Assembly (NCBI GenBank): GCA_024234165.1
Contig: JACKOP010000001.1
Location: 1,116,001-1,180,000 of the forward strand
Direction: 5' to 3'
Origin: Pseudomonadales bacterium
GTDB taxonomy: Bacteria; Pseudomonadota; Gammaproteobacteria; Pseudomonadales; UBA5518
Length of the DNA: 64,000 bases
The notes below the pieces were generated by a model that saw only the letters and a program-made list of their open reading frames with translations, was not told the DNA's origin and made no database searches. Every line of letters begins with the position of its first letter. Within the stretch, counting starts at the first letter, position 1. Shown piece by piece: positions 9,354 through 18,332 of this stretch. The position numbers and the translations under genes were made by a program.

Positions 9354-10361
9354 ATGCACGACGGCGGGCTACTGGCGGTGAGCAGGATCCGCTTCTGGCT
9401 GGCACAGATGAGCCAGCGCGGGATCGCACCCGAAGACGTGCTCGCCGGCACCGGGCTCGACGTCGCCCAGGTGCGCGGCGTGTTTCGCGGCACTCCGGAG
9501 CAATACCGTACCGTGATCGCGAACATGCTGCATCTGACCGGCGATCCACGGCTCGGGATCCGCCTTGGCGCCAACTTCGGGATCAGCGACTTCGGGCTGC
9601 TCGGCTATACCTCGCTCAGCAGCGCGAGCGTGCGCCAGTCGCGCGAGGTGATCCTGCGCTACCAGAATCTCGACGACAACGTGTTGCAGGCACGCTCATC
9701 GGCCGCCGATACGCACTGGCGGGTGGAGCTGGACGAACGTTTCGGGCTCGGCGAGCTGCTGCCATTTGCAGTCGAGGAATGGGTCAGCCGCATCATGTCG
9801 CTGGCACAGGCGTTGACCGGGCGTGCGTTTGCGGTGCTGCGCATGCAGCTCGCGTACCCGTGCCCTGCAGTCCTCGACGACTACCGGCGCCACTTCGCGT
9901 GTCCGCTGAGCTTCGATGCGCCAGCCACCGTGATCGACTTTGACCCACGCCGCCTCGACGACCCGATCACACTGGCCAACGACGCCGTGTTCACGCTGTG
10001 CGAACGTCATTGCCGACTGGCGGCCACGCGCATCGCGCCTGACCATTCGCTCTCGGCACGGATTCGCAGCGCGCTGCTCGCAGGCAACGGCGAATTTGCC
10101 GGTCTGGACGAGATGGCCGCACGATTCGGCATTGCCGGTCGCACGCTGGCGCGGGATCTGATGCGCGAAGGCACCAGCTATCAGCGCATCATCGACGACG
10201 CGCGTCGCACGCTCGCCTGCGAACACCTGCAACTCGGCCGTTTGACGCCAAAGCAGATCGGCTTTCTGCTCGGCTACCGCGACGTCGGCAATTTCCGTCG
10301 CGCCTTCCGTCGCTGGACGGGGCACACCGTTGCGGAGTTTCGCGCTCGTCACGGCGGATAA
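9354..10361 (+). CDS. AraC-family transcriptional regulator
   Basis: A protein of 335 residues with an N-terminal ligand-binding domain of the Arabinose_bd type (about residues 20-210) and a C-terminal AraC double helix-turn-helix (about 235-335). The second helix-turn-helix shows the family pattern IGFLLGYRDVGNFRRAFRRW. The ATG at 9354 follows an ACGGAGACGGG ribosome-binding region; the open frame extends upstream but without a comparable site. It is divergent from the transaminase-mmsA pair with a 190 bp shared gap, so it is the likely regulator of that pair. The inducer (perhaps beta-alanine or a semialdehyde) is not identifiable from sequence. Confidence 0.9.
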   Translation: MHDGGLLAVSRIRFWLAQMSQRGIAPEDVLAGTGLDVAQVRGVFRGTPEQYRTVIANMLHLTGDPRLGIRLGANFGISDFGLLGYTSLSSASVRQSREVILRYQNLDDNVLQARSSAADTHWRVELDERFGLGELLPFAVEEWVSRIMSLAQALTGRAFAVLRMQLAYPCPAVLDDYRRHFACPLSFDAPATVIDFDPRRLDDPITLANDAVFTLCERHCRLAATRIAPDHSLSARIRSALLAGNGEFAGLDEMAARFGIAGRTLARDLMREGTSYQRIIDDARRTLACEHLQLGRLTPKQIGFLLGYRDVGNFRRAFRRWTGHTVAEFRARHGG

Positions 10362-10426
10362 GGCCGACGCTGCTCCGCCCGCCGACAGACTGCAGAAGCG
10401 TGCGAGTGCCGTGCCCACCCCATCCC

Positions 10427-10455
10427 GGGACAAGCCGCGACGATGCTGGTATAAA
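10427..10455 (+). promoter_or_regulatory. Candidate sigma-70 promoter of the M48 lipoprotein gene
   Basis: GGGACA (10427-10432, 4 of 6 matches to the -35 consensus) is separated by 17 bases from TATAAA (10450-10455). The predicted transcript starts near 10462, followed by a GGAGGGAG ribosome-binding site at 10471 and the ATG at 10487. Confidence 0.45.
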
Positions 10456-10486
10456 CCGCCATGACGCAATGGAGGGAGCGGTTTCG

Positions 10487-12055
10487 ATGCGTGTTCTGAG
10501 GACGTACCTGTGGGTCGTGGCCGTGGCGATACTGGGTGGCTGCGGAGTCAACCCGGTAACCGGCAAGCAGGAAATCCAGTTCATTTCCGAAGTGCAGGAA
10601 GTGGAGATCGGCCAGAAGCACTACGCACCCACACGCCAGAGCGAAGGCGGCGACCTGGTCGTGATGCCGGAACTCACAGCCTATGTGAACGAGGTGGGAC
10701 AGAAACTTGCAGCAGTGGCCGACCGCCGCCTGCCATACGAGTTCGTCGTGCTCGACAACTCGGTACCGAACGCCTGGGCATTGCCAGGCGGCAAGATCGC
10801 GATCAACCGCGGCCTGCTGACCCAACTGGACAACGAGGCCGAGCTCGCCGCCGTGCTCGGGCACGAGATCGTGCACGCAGCCGCCCGTCATGGCGCCAAG
10901 GCACAGGAGCGCGGCACGCTGATGCAGGTCGGACTCGCCGCCGCCCAGATCGGCGCTGCCATCGGTGGCATCGACGGCAATGCGGCAGGGCTTGCGATCC
11001 AGGGGGCCGGCATCGGTGCGCAACTGATCCAGCAGAAGTACGGTCGCGACCAGGAGCTCGAGAGCGACCATTACGGCATGAAATACATGAAGGCTGCCGG
11101 TTACGATCCGTGGGGAGCGGTCACGCTGCAGGAGACCTTCCTGCGCCTGTCCACCGAACAGGGTCGCAACCAGAACTGGCTGGAAGGACTGTTCGCTTCG
11201 CACCCGCCATCAGCCGAGCGCGTGGCCCAGAATCGACAGCTCACCGAACAGATCGGACGTGGTGGCGAAGTCGGCGCCAGACGCTATGCCGAGCGCACGA
11301 AGAGCCTGCGCGCAGCCAAACCTGCCTACGACGCCTACGACAAGGCGATCGAGGCAGCCCGCAAGAAGGACTATGCGGGTGCGCGCACCCTGGCAGGCAA
11401 GGCCGCCTCACTGCTGCCCGCCGAAGGCCGCTTCCAGGAACTGCTGGGCGAACTGGCACTCGCCGAGAAAAAGCCACGCACCGCGATCCCCCACTTCGAC
11501 CGTGCAACGGCCCTGAACCCTGGCTACTTCGGTTCCTGGCTCGGCGCCGGCGTGGCCCAGCTGCAGGCGGGTGACAGGAATCTGGCCGAAAAATACCTGA
11601 TGCGCAGCAGCGAACTGCTGCCGACGGCGCCGGCCGCGTATTACCTCGGCAACATCGCCCGCGAACGTGGTGACGACGGCAAGGCCCTGTCGTACTACCG
11701 TGCGGCAGCGCAGTCGCAAAGCGCCGCCGGGCAGGCTGCGGCCACCGAACTCGTGCGTCTCGACCTGCCGCGCAACCCCGGCAACTACCTCACGGCGAGC
11801 GCACGCTTCGACAACGCTGGTCGCGTGTTTGCATTACTGCAGAATCGCGCACCGGTAGCGTTGCGCGATGTGCAGATCACCCCGGTACTGATCGACCGCA
11901 ACGGGCGCATCGTGCAGCAGGGTTCCGCAGTATCAGTACGCGAGAAGCTCGCGCCGGGAGCACAGGTGACGGTCGCGACCGGAATCACCGGTCTGACAGC
12001 GGATCAGGCTCCGGCACTGCGATTCCGTATCGACGGAGCACGGCTGGCAGATTGA
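10487..12055 (+). CDS. M48-family metalloprotease lipoprotein with TPR region (BepA-like)
   Basis: A protein of 522 residues. The N-terminus is a lipoprotein signal with Cys19 in ILGGCGVNP. The zinc motif HEIVH is at residues 126-130, and a third ligand Glu192 lies in ELESDHYG, as in M48 peptidases. From about residue 300 the sequence becomes Ala-rich helical repeats of TPR type, followed by a short beta-rich tail. Family knowledge points to an outer-membrane-anchored periplasmic protease that helps outer-membrane protein assembly or clears misassembled proteins, as BepA does; the tail makes it longer than BepA. The ATG at 10487 has a GGAGGGAG site. It is convergent with the MFS gene, with a gap of only 12 bp. 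Confidence 0.88.
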   Translation: MRVLRTYLWVVAVAILGGCGVNPVTGKQEIQFISEVQEVEIGQKHYAPTRQSEGGDLVVMPELTAYVNEVGQKLAAVADRRLPYEFVVLDNSVPNAWALPGGKIAINRGLLTQLDNEAELAAVLGHEIVHAAARHGAKAQERGTLMQVGLAAAQIGAAIGGIDGNAAGLAIQGAGIGAQLIQQKYGRDQELESDHYGMKYMKAAGYDPWGAVTLQETFLRLSTEQGRNQNWLEGLFASHPPSAERVAQNRQLTEQIGRGGEVGARRYAERTKSLRAAKPAYDAYDKAIEAARKKDYAGARTLAGKAASLLPAEGRFQELLGELALAEKKPRTAIPHFDRATALNPGYFGSWLGAGVAQLQAGDRNLAEKYLMRSSELLPTAPAAYYLGNIARERGDDGKALSYYRAAAQSQSAAGQAAATELVRLDLPRNPGNYLTASARFDNAGRVFALLQNRAPVALRDVQITPVLIDRNGRIVQQGSAVSVREKLAPGAQVTVATGITGLTADQAPALRFRIDGARLAD

Positions 12056-12067
12056 AGAGGGTGTCTC

Positions 12068-13465
12068 CTACACTCCCTGCTGCGGACGACGTGCCGCTTC
12101 GTCCAGCGCCGCCACGTAAGGGCGCAGGCAGGACCATAGCACCAGTGCGCCTGCAGGGCAGGCCACCGCCGTGACCCACGCCAGCGAATAGCGCACTGCA
12201 GCGTCGTCCTGGAACACGAAATCGGTCAGCGCTGCGATCGACGAGGCACCGACGCTCATGCCGATGATGTTGCCGAAGAAGATCTGCAGCGCCGTCACCT
12301 GCGCCCGCATCTGGTTCGGCGTGACGATCTGCATCGCGGCGCTGGAACTGCCGTAATAGCTGCACTTCAGGAAGATCGTGGGAGCGAGTGCCGCCAGCGC
12401 CAGCGGTGCGGTCGGCATCAGCGGGCCGAGTACGCCGGGCAGCGTCATCACGATCGCCGCCAGCATGATGAAGCGTATGTGCGCATCACGATGACCACGC
12501 CGCTCCAGCCATTCGGCCATCCGCGCACCGCTGTACGTCCCGGCAGTACCGAACACGAGATAGGTCAGTCCGAACCAGGTGCCCGCCTCGGCAATCGTCA
12601 TGCCGTAGGTGCGGATCAGCACGGTCGGATACCACGCCATCAGCCCGTAGCTGAACACTCCGAGCAGCGCGGTCGCCAGCGGAAACGACAGGTACAGGCG
12701 CCAGCGATCGGTAAGGTAGCGCCACAACTGCGCCAGACTGAGCTGGCGCACCTCGCCATCGGCGTCCATCAGCCCACCGCGGCGCTCGGGCTCGCGGATA
12801 CCGCGCATCATCAGCGCCACCACCAGCCCTGGCAGGCCGACGACGAAAAACGTGATCTGCCACGGCCGCACCGTACCGATCAGCGGCAGCAGCACCGGTT
12901 CGGCTTCGCTGACCAGATGCACCACAGCCCCACCGATCAGGTACGCAGCACCGCCACCGACACTGATTCCGAGCGCAAAGATCGCCATCGCACGCCCCAG
13001 CCGCTCCGGCGGGAAATAGTCGCTCAACAGCGAATACGCCGGCGGTGACAGCGCCGCCTCGCCAACGCCGACACCGACCCGCATCAGGAACAACCCCATG
13101 TAGCCACGCACGACGCCACAGCCGACGGTCATTGCACTCCACAGCGCAATCCCGGTCGCGATGATCGAACGCCGATCGTAGCGATCGGCCAGACGAGCGA
13201 TCGGCAACGCCATCACCGAGTAGAACAGCGCGAACGCCCAGCCCTGCAGCAGGCTCATCTCGAAGTCCGAGATCTGCAGGTCGCGCCGTATCGGTCCGAC
13301 CATCAGGCTCAGGATCTGACGGTCGATGAAGGAAAAGATGTACGCGAGCAACAGCACGAACAGCACGTAGCCCGGATACCACGGCCGCTCGTGCAGCGAC
13401 AGGCGTGCACGGACTCCGACGGAGTCCGCGCTGCCTTTCGCGACCGGAACGGGTTCCTGCCCCAC
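12068..13465 (-). CDS. MFS transporter, Spinster-like
   Basis: About 465 residues with a 12-helix major-facilitator pattern. The first cytoplasmic loop carries LADRYDRRSIIATG, an MFS motif-A variant, and helix 1 has FSFIDRQILSLM, as in Spinster-type bacterial carriers. The frame extends to a TTG at 13519; the GTG at 13465 is preferred because it begins just after the stop of the upstream receptor gene, but the ribosome-binding site is weak and the start is uncertain. It directly follows the TonB-dependent receptor (13477-15720), so a paired role is likely: the receptor brings a compound across the outer membrane and this carrier moves it or a product across the inner one. The substrate is unknown. 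Confidence 0.85.
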   Translation of the reverse strand: MGQEPVPVAKGSADSVGVRARLSLHERPWYPGYVLFVLLLAYIFSFIDRQILSLMVGPIRRDLQISDFEMSLLQGWAFALFYSVMALPIARLADRYDRRSIIATGIALWSAMTVGCGVVRGYMGLFLMRVGVGVGEAALSPPAYSLLSDYFPPERLGRAMAIFALGISVGGGAAYLIGGAVVHLVSEAEPVLLPLIGTVRPWQITFFVVGLPGLVVALMMRGIREPERRGGLMDADGEVRQLSLAQLWRYLTDRWRLYLSFPLATALLGVFSYGLMAWYPTVLIRTYGMTIAEAGTWFGLTYLVFGTAGTYSGARMAEWLERRGHRDAHIRFIMLAAIVMTLPGVLGPLMPTAPLALAALAPTIFLKCSYYGSSSAAMQIVTPNQMRAQVTALQIFFGNIIGMSVGASSIAALTDFVFQDDAAVRYSLAWVTAVACPAGALVLWSCLRPYVAALDEAARRPQQGV

Positions 13466-13476
13466 GAGGATCGGCG

Positions 13477-15720
13477 CTACAGGTCCAGGGTGACTTCCAG
13501 CCCGTAGGTGCGCGGCCAACCCAGCGTCCCGGCACGGTACGAGGTGAAGTCGATGATGTTGTCGATATATTCCTCGTCAGTGAGGTTCATCCCCCACAAC
13601 GCCAGTTCGAGTCGACCACCACTGCCGACCTCGATATCACGCAGCGACAGTCTGCCGTCGAACACTCCGCGCGAACTCATCGCGGAGTTCGGCGCAGTGC
13701 CGTTCGACTTGATCGCGATCGCGTGTGCCGATTCCGAGTAGTTGTAGTTCAGGTGCAGCGCCAGCTCGCCGAAGCCGATCGAAGGGAACGTGTAATCGAG
13801 CGCAAGGTTTGCGGTACTGCGTGGCGCGTTGTTGATTTTCGCGCGCTTCGATACATCACCGATCACAGGTCCCATATCGAACTTGTCGAACTCGTAGTCG
13901 AGGAACGCAAGGTTGAGGTTCGCACGCAGGTTCTCACTCAACGCGGCTTCGGCTTCGAGCTCCAGCCCCCACAGCGATGCCTCACCGGCGTTGAGCACCA
14001 CGGACAGCGGAACCGGCGTAGTGATGTACGAGGTGAGCTGCATGTCGGTGTAGTCGCTGTAGAACGTCGCGACGTTCAACTGCACCCGCTGGTCGAACCA
14101 GCGTGACTTCATGCCGAGCTCGTAGCTCTTGAGTTCCTCCGAGTCGTAGGGAACCCGTGCCGCAGCCGGAGTGGCCGCGTGACCGTCGTAACCGCCACTG
14201 CGAAAGCCTTCGGCGTAGCGCGCGTAGACGCTGACTTCGTCGGTGAGCTGGTACGAAGGCGAGAACATCAGCGAGGTATTGCTGAAGTCGAGCTCGGGCA
14301 CCTGCAGGTTGGGACCGGGATCCTCGACCGCGAACCTGCCGGTGCCACCGGTGTAGCTCCTCAGGTAACGCGGCATGTTCTTCGTTTCCTTCGTGTGGCG
14401 AGCACCGAAGCTGAGCGTCAGCGCTTCGTTCCACGACGGCTTGTAGTCGATTTGCCCGAATACCGCCTTGTTCTTGTTGTCCATGTAGGCATTCGTGACG
14501 CGCAGCAGCGCCTTGTTGCTGAGCTGCTGCATGCGCAGGCTGTCTGCATCCTCGTCGAAGTAGTACAGACCGAGCACGTACTCGAGCTGGTCGGTATTGC
14601 CGACCAACTGGAACTCCTGCGACCACTGCTTGCTGGTATGCAGACGCAGTGACTCGTAGAAGCTGGTATTGCTGCCGTCCAGATCCTGTCCGTCGTACGA
14701 ATCGAGCTTGCGGTAACCGGTGATCGAGCGCAGCGTCAGGTGCTCGTTGATGTCCCAGTTGACCTGCAGTGCATGCGCGTCGGCGTCGGTGTCGAAGAAC
14801 GGGATTTCGTTCGCGCTGCCCTTCGATGGCTGACCGTGGGGAATGTATTTGTCGAACCCGGCCGGACGCCCGCCGCCAGCGACCACGTCGATCACCTGCA
14901 ACAGACGCTGGTGTTCGTCGGCGCGGAACTTCGAGTAATCGTAGGTGACCAGCAGTCCGTCGCGGATCTGCCAGTCGAGCGCCAGATGCGCCCCCTTGCG
15001 ATCGACGGTACCGAACTGGTCGAAGTGTGCGATCGGCAGCGATACCGCAGTGAAGTTCTGCTGTATGTTGTCGGTGAAGCCGTCACGCTTGCGGGCATAG
15101 ATGCTGGCACGCGCGCGCAGTTCTCCGAGTCCCTCGTTGGCGCTGCCGAGCGTGGGCAGATCGACGTTCACGTTCCCGTAGCGCAGCGTCTCGTTGCCCA
15201 CGCCGATCTTGACCCGTGTGGCGAACTCGCCCGTCGGACGCTTGCTGATGAAATTCACGGCGCCACCGATCGTGTTGCGCCCGTACAGCGTGCCCTGCGG
15301 GCCACGCAGTACCTCCACGCGTTCCACATCACCGAGATCGAACAGCGAACCAACAGCGCGTCCGGTATAGACACCGTCGACGTAGATTCCGACCGCGTTC
15401 TCGAAGCCCGGGTTGCCGCCGTCGTTGTTGCTGATCCCGCGGATCGCGATCGTGATCACCCCGGTGGTTCCCTGCTTGATGTGCAGGTTCGGAACCAGCT
15501 TCGCGAAGCTGTCGGTATCGGTGATGTTCTGCAGCTCCAGCGCGTGCGCGTCGAGGGCCGTGATCGCGATCGGCACCTCCTGCAGGTTCTGCTCGCGCTT
15601 CTGCGCGGTGACGATGATCTCTTCCAGAGCTCCCTGCGCAGCCACACCCGCAGCAGTGCTGATTCCAAGTGCTGCGCTGCCTGCCAATGCAAGCGATCGG
15701 ATGATCTCCGAACGTTTCAT
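13477..15720 (-). CDS. TonB-dependent outer-membrane receptor
   Basis: A protein of 747 residues. A signal peptide ends near residue 29 (GVAAQG), followed by a TonB-box-like EEIIVTAQKRE (residues 33-43), a plug domain with RVEVLRGPQGTLYGRN and a beta-barrel ending in a C-terminal hydrophobic/aromatic pattern (YGLEVTLDL). The FAD-free plug and barrel match receptors of the CirA/FecA-like group that is abundant in sphingomonads and marine gammaproteobacteria. The ATG at 15720 has a GGGGGA site upstream; the longer open frame adds 15 codons without support. No siderophore genes are nearby. The neighbouring MFS and the catabolic operon next door suggest an organic ligand, which is inference. Confidence 0.93.
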   Translation of the reverse strand: MKRSEIIRSLALAGSAALGISTAAGVAAQGALEEIIVTAQKREQNLQEVPIAITALDAHALELQNITDTDSFAKLVPNLHIKQGTTGVITIAIRGISNNDGGNPGFENAVGIYVDGVYTGRAVGSLFDLGDVERVEVLRGPQGTLYGRNTIGGAVNFISKRPTGEFATRVKIGVGNETLRYGNVNVDLPTLGSANEGLGELRARASIYARKRDGFTDNIQQNFTAVSLPIAHFDQFGTVDRKGAHLALDWQIRDGLLVTYDYSKFRADEHQRLLQVIDVVAGGGRPAGFDKYIPHGQPSKGSANEIPFFDTDADAHALQVNWDINEHLTLRSITGYRKLDSYDGQDLDGSNTSFYESLRLHTSKQWSQEFQLVGNTDQLEYVLGLYYFDEDADSLRMQQLSNKALLRVTNAYMDNKNKAVFGQIDYKPSWNEALTLSFGARHTKETKNMPRYLRSYTGGTGRFAVEDPGPNLQVPELDFSNTSLMFSPSYQLTDEVSVYARYAEGFRSGGYDGHAATPAAARVPYDSEELKSYELGMKSRWFDQRVQLNVATFYSDYTDMQLTSYITTPVPLSVVLNAGEASLWGLELEAEAALSENLRANLNLAFLDYEFDKFDMGPVIGDVSKRAKINNAPRSTANLALDYTFPSIGFGELALHLNYNYSESAHAIAIKSNGTAPNSAMSSRGVFDGRLSLRDIEVGSGGRLELALWGMNLTDEEYIDNIIDFTSYRAGTLGWPRTYGLEVTLDL

Positions 15721-15809
15721 GCAATCCCCCCAACGTTTCAAATGATCGTTATTCGCACCCCGCATTCTGCCCTGTTCGTCAGGCGGATTGAATATCAGGC
15801 TGCGGCGCT

Positions 15810-15815
15810 AGTATA
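15810..15815 (-). promoter_or_regulatory. Candidate -10 box of the TonB receptor/MFS operon
   Basis: TATACT on the minus strand, about 90 bases before the receptor's ATG. The -35 region 17 bases further upstream is poor. It is the best -10 match in the 461 bp gap 15721-16181, whose remaining content is repeat copy A (15932-16036) and an inverted repeat at 16125-16142. Confidence 0.35.
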
Positions 15816-15931
15816 GGGTGTGCCGTGCATTTGCGACACGGTGCGGCACCTGCACGGTGCGCTACCTGCTTCATACACCCCGGCAAAATGCTGTCGCATA
15901 AGCCCACCCACCCCGATCGTCGATGCAGGCA

Positions 15932-16036
15932 GCGCGTGACGATGCCTTCACACCGGTGGGACGCCGTAAATGCATCCCTGCGGCGCACGCCCCCCGGTGC
16001 GAAGGCATCGCCACACGCTTCGCAGCGTTTTGCGAC
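15932..16036 (+). repeat. Dispersed palindromic repeat, copy A (internally deleted)
   Basis: This is one of three related intergenic elements (others at 34836-34984 and 60771-60928). The left arm GCGTGACGATGCCTTC pairs imperfectly with the right arm GAAGGCATCGCCACACGC. Between them lies GGGACGCCGTAAATGCATCC, shared by all copies. Copy A lacks 23 bases present in the other two: they have GCATCCCTGC twice, 23 bases apart, and A has it once, as expected for deletion between direct repeats. It ends with GTTTTGCGAC like copy C. It lies between the divergent receptor gene and the aldolase-like operon. Confidence 0.85.
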
Positions 16037-16124
16037 AACCCCGGCAAGACCCGCGCAGGACGCCCTGGCATGACCAGATCTGCCGGCCTCAGGCCGCTCC
16101 TGTCATTGCAGTTCGCGACCACCA

Positions 16125-16142
16125 TGCGGGAAGATACCCGCA
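16125..16142. promoter_or_regulatory. Inverted repeat upstream of the aldolase-like operon
   Basis: TGCGGG-AAGATA-CCCGCA, a 6 bp perfect inverted repeat with a 6-base spacer, centred about 48 bases before the ATG at 16182. It could be an operator or a leader hairpin. No linked regulator gene is in the operon, and short GC-rich palindromes arise by chance in this genome. Confidence 0.25.
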
Positions 16143-16181
16143 CGATTCAGGAAGCGGCCACACGCCGCAGCGAGGCTGGCG

Positions 16182-17378
16182 ATGGGTTTGCAGGGACGAG
16201 CGGCGATTGCCGGTTACGTCGAGCTGAAGCCGGAAAGGAAACCCCAGGGTGAGCCACTCTCCGGTCTCCAGCAGTGGGCGATGCTCGCACAGCTCGCGCT
16301 GCGCGATGCGGGCATCGCCAAGAGCGAGGTCGACGGGCTCGTCACCTCGGCGATTCCCGAGACCGGCATGTTCGCACCGGCGACACTCGCCGAATATCTC
16401 GGCATCGAGGTGGGTTTCGCCGAACACGTCGACCTCGGCGGCGCCAGCGCTGCGGGCGCCGTGTGGCGCGCTGCGGCGGCGATCGAGCTCGGCATAGCCG
16501 AGGTCGTGGTTTGCGCGTTTCCCGCCGGCCCGCTGCCGATACCACCGGAACCCAGGCCACACCCCTTCCCTTTCGGCGCCTCGAGCAACGAATACGGCTC
16601 ACCACAGGCCGAGTTCGACATCCCCTACGGCAATCTGGCACAGAATTGCGGCTACGCGCAGATCGCCAACCTCTACGCAGCACGCTACGGCTATGACGCA
16701 CGTGCGCTGGCCAAGATCGCCGTCGACCAGCGCACCAGCGCCTGCGCCAACCCCGACGCGCTGTTCCATGGCAAGCCGCTCAGCATCGACGACGTGCTGA
16801 GCAGCCCGATGATCGCGGACCCCATACACTTGCTGGAAATCGTCATGCCGGTCGCAGGCGGCGCGGCCGTGGTCGTGACCAGCGCGGAACGTGCCGCACG
16901 CGCGAAGAACCGCCCGGTCCATGTACGCGGCTTTGGTGAGCGTCTCGCGTTCAAGACACCGACCTATGCGCGTGACCTGCTGCACACCCCGGTTGCCACG
17001 GCGGCAGCACAGGCCTTCGCGATGGCCGGACGTGCTCCGGCCGAGATGGACATGGTCTCGATCTACGACTGCTACACGATCACGGTGCTGATGACGCTCG
17101 AAGACGCCGGCTTCTGCCCCCGGGGGCAGGGAGCGCGCTTTGTCCTCGAGCACGACCTGAGTTACCGGGGCGACTTTCCGTGCAACCCGCACGGTGGTCA
17201 GCTGTCGTTCGGCCAGACCGGAATGGCCGGTGGCATGCACCACGTGATCGACGCCACACGCCAGATCATGCAGCGAGCCGGAACCAACCAGGTGCGCGAC
17301 TGCAATCGTGCCTTCGTTACCGGCAACGGCGGCATCATGAGCGAACAAGTGGTCCTGATCCTGGAGGGCGCAGCATGA
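16182..17378 (+). CDS. Thiolase-fold protein lacking the catalytic Cys; Ltp2-type aldolase-like
   Basis: A protein of 398 residues with the SCP-x/lipid-transfer thiolase fold. At the position of the nucleophilic Cys of true thiolases it has GGASAAG (residues 87-92), with no Cys. The usual HDCF motif is YDCYT at 295-299, i.e. His replaced by Tyr. CNPHGG at 334-339 keeps the C-terminal loop. These are features of Ltp2-type steroid side-chain aldolases, which work in complex with a DUF35 protein and use Tyr residues; such an enzyme retro-aldol-cleaves a beta-hydroxyacyl-CoA. The next gene, overlapping by ATGA, encodes just such a DUF35 protein. The ATG at 16182 has a GCGAGG site. The function is inferred from missing residues and context; a non-catalytic thiolase is the alternative. 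Confidence 0.82.
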   Translation: MGLQGRAAIAGYVELKPERKPQGEPLSGLQQWAMLAQLALRDAGIAKSEVDGLVTSAIPETGMFAPATLAEYLGIEVGFAEHVDLGGASAAGAVWRAAAAIELGIAEVVVCAFPAGPLPIPPEPRPHPFPFGASSNEYGSPQAEFDIPYGNLAQNCGYAQIANLYAARYGYDARALAKIAVDQRTSACANPDALFHGKPLSIDDVLSSPMIADPIHLLEIVMPVAGGAAVVVTSAERAARAKNRPVHVRGFGERLAFKTPTYARDLLHTPVATAAAQAFAMAGRAPAEMDMVSIYDCYTITVLMTLEDAGFCPRGQGARFVLEHDLSYRGDFPCNPHGGQLSFGQTGMAGGMHHVIDATRQIMQRAGTNQVRDCNRAFVTGNGGIMSEQVVLILEGAA

Positions 17379-18307
17379 AAAAACCCCTTCCGGTCCCCAC
17401 TCCCGATACTCGCCCGTTCTGGAACGGACTGAACGAAGGCCGGGTGATGCTGCGCCATTGCCGCGAGTGCGATACGCTGTTCCATTATCCGCGCACGGTA
17501 TGTCCGGACTGCCTGTCATCGGATCTCGACTGGCGGCAGGCGCGCGGCAGCGCAACGCTGTACACATACACGATTTCACGCCGGCCCACGCATCCGCTGT
17601 TCGCCGACGAGGTGCCGCAATACCTCGCGGTGGTGGAACTCGACGAGGGGCCGCGGCTGACCAGCACACTGCTCAACGTGGCCGAGGCGAACATCCGCAT
17701 CGGCATGCCACTCGAGCCCGTATTCGAACACCACGAAAAGGAACGGATCACGCTGCTGCGCTTCCAGCCGGCGCAGGCAGAACTGCGCGGGGGATCCGCC
17801 CCCGCCCCCGAGCCGGCCCCGGCGCAATCATTGCTCACCGATGAGTCACTGGCGTGGATCGGCAAGAGTGGACAACCCGTCACCGGCTACCCGGTGACGG
17901 CGGAGGAAATCCGCCGTTTCTGTTTCGCAACCGACGACCTGAATCCGCGCTGGCTGGATCCGGCAGCGACTCCCGACGGCATCACGGCGCCGCCTGCGTT
18001 CCTGTCGATCCCGTTCGACACCGAGGTTCCGCTCGATGAGCTCGACGAGGACGGCGTGCCACTCGAGCAACGCGGTCTCGTTTTCCCGCCGCTCAAGGCC
18101 AGGCGCAAGCTGTTCGGTGGCTACCAGGTCGAATACTTCCAGCCGATACGCCCAGGCGATGTGCTGACACGCCAGCGGCGAATACTCGACATCCACGAGC
18201 GCCAGGGGGCGAGCGGCAGCTCGGTGTTCGTCCTGATCGAGGCGACCTATACCAACCAGCGCGGCGAGAAGGTAGCCGTCGAGACCAACACGATCGTCAA
18301 CCGTTGA
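17375..18307 (+). CDS. DUF35 (zinc ribbon/OB-fold) fused to MaoC-like hydratase domain
   Basis: A protein of 310 residues. Residues 1-135 are DUF35: a rubredoxin-like zinc ribbon (Cys29, Cys32, Cys43, Cys46) followed by an OB-fold. A Pro/Ala-rich linker (about 139-152) leads to an FAS1-like MaoC hot-dog domain (about 155-305). The hydratase motif in that domain reads DLNPRW at 188-193: the Asp is present but the catalytic His position is Trp. The mycobacterial counterpart ChsH2 has the same two domains in the opposite order (MaoC then DUF35). The ATG overlaps the stop of the aldolase-like gene (ATGA), consistent with the known Ltp2-DUF35 partnership. Expected role: bind the aldolase and form a hydratase with the next gene's product. 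Confidence 0.85.
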   Translation: MKKPLPVPTPDTRPFWNGLNEGRVMLRHCRECDTLFHYPRTVCPDCLSSDLDWRQARGSATLYTYTISRRPTHPLFADEVPQYLAVVELDEGPRLTSTLLNVAEANIRIGMPLEPVFEHHEKERITLLRFQPAQAELRGGSAPAPEPAPAQSLLTDESLAWIGKSGQPVTGYPVTAEEIRRFCFATDDLNPRWLDPAATPDGITAPPAFLSIPFDTEVPLDELDEDGVPLEQRGLVFPPLKARRKLFGGYQVEYFQPIRPGDVLTRQRRILDIHERQGASGSSVFVLIEATYTNQRGEKVAVETNTIVNR

Positions 18308-18332
18308 ACGCCCGAGGCGGAGAAGAGCACGC

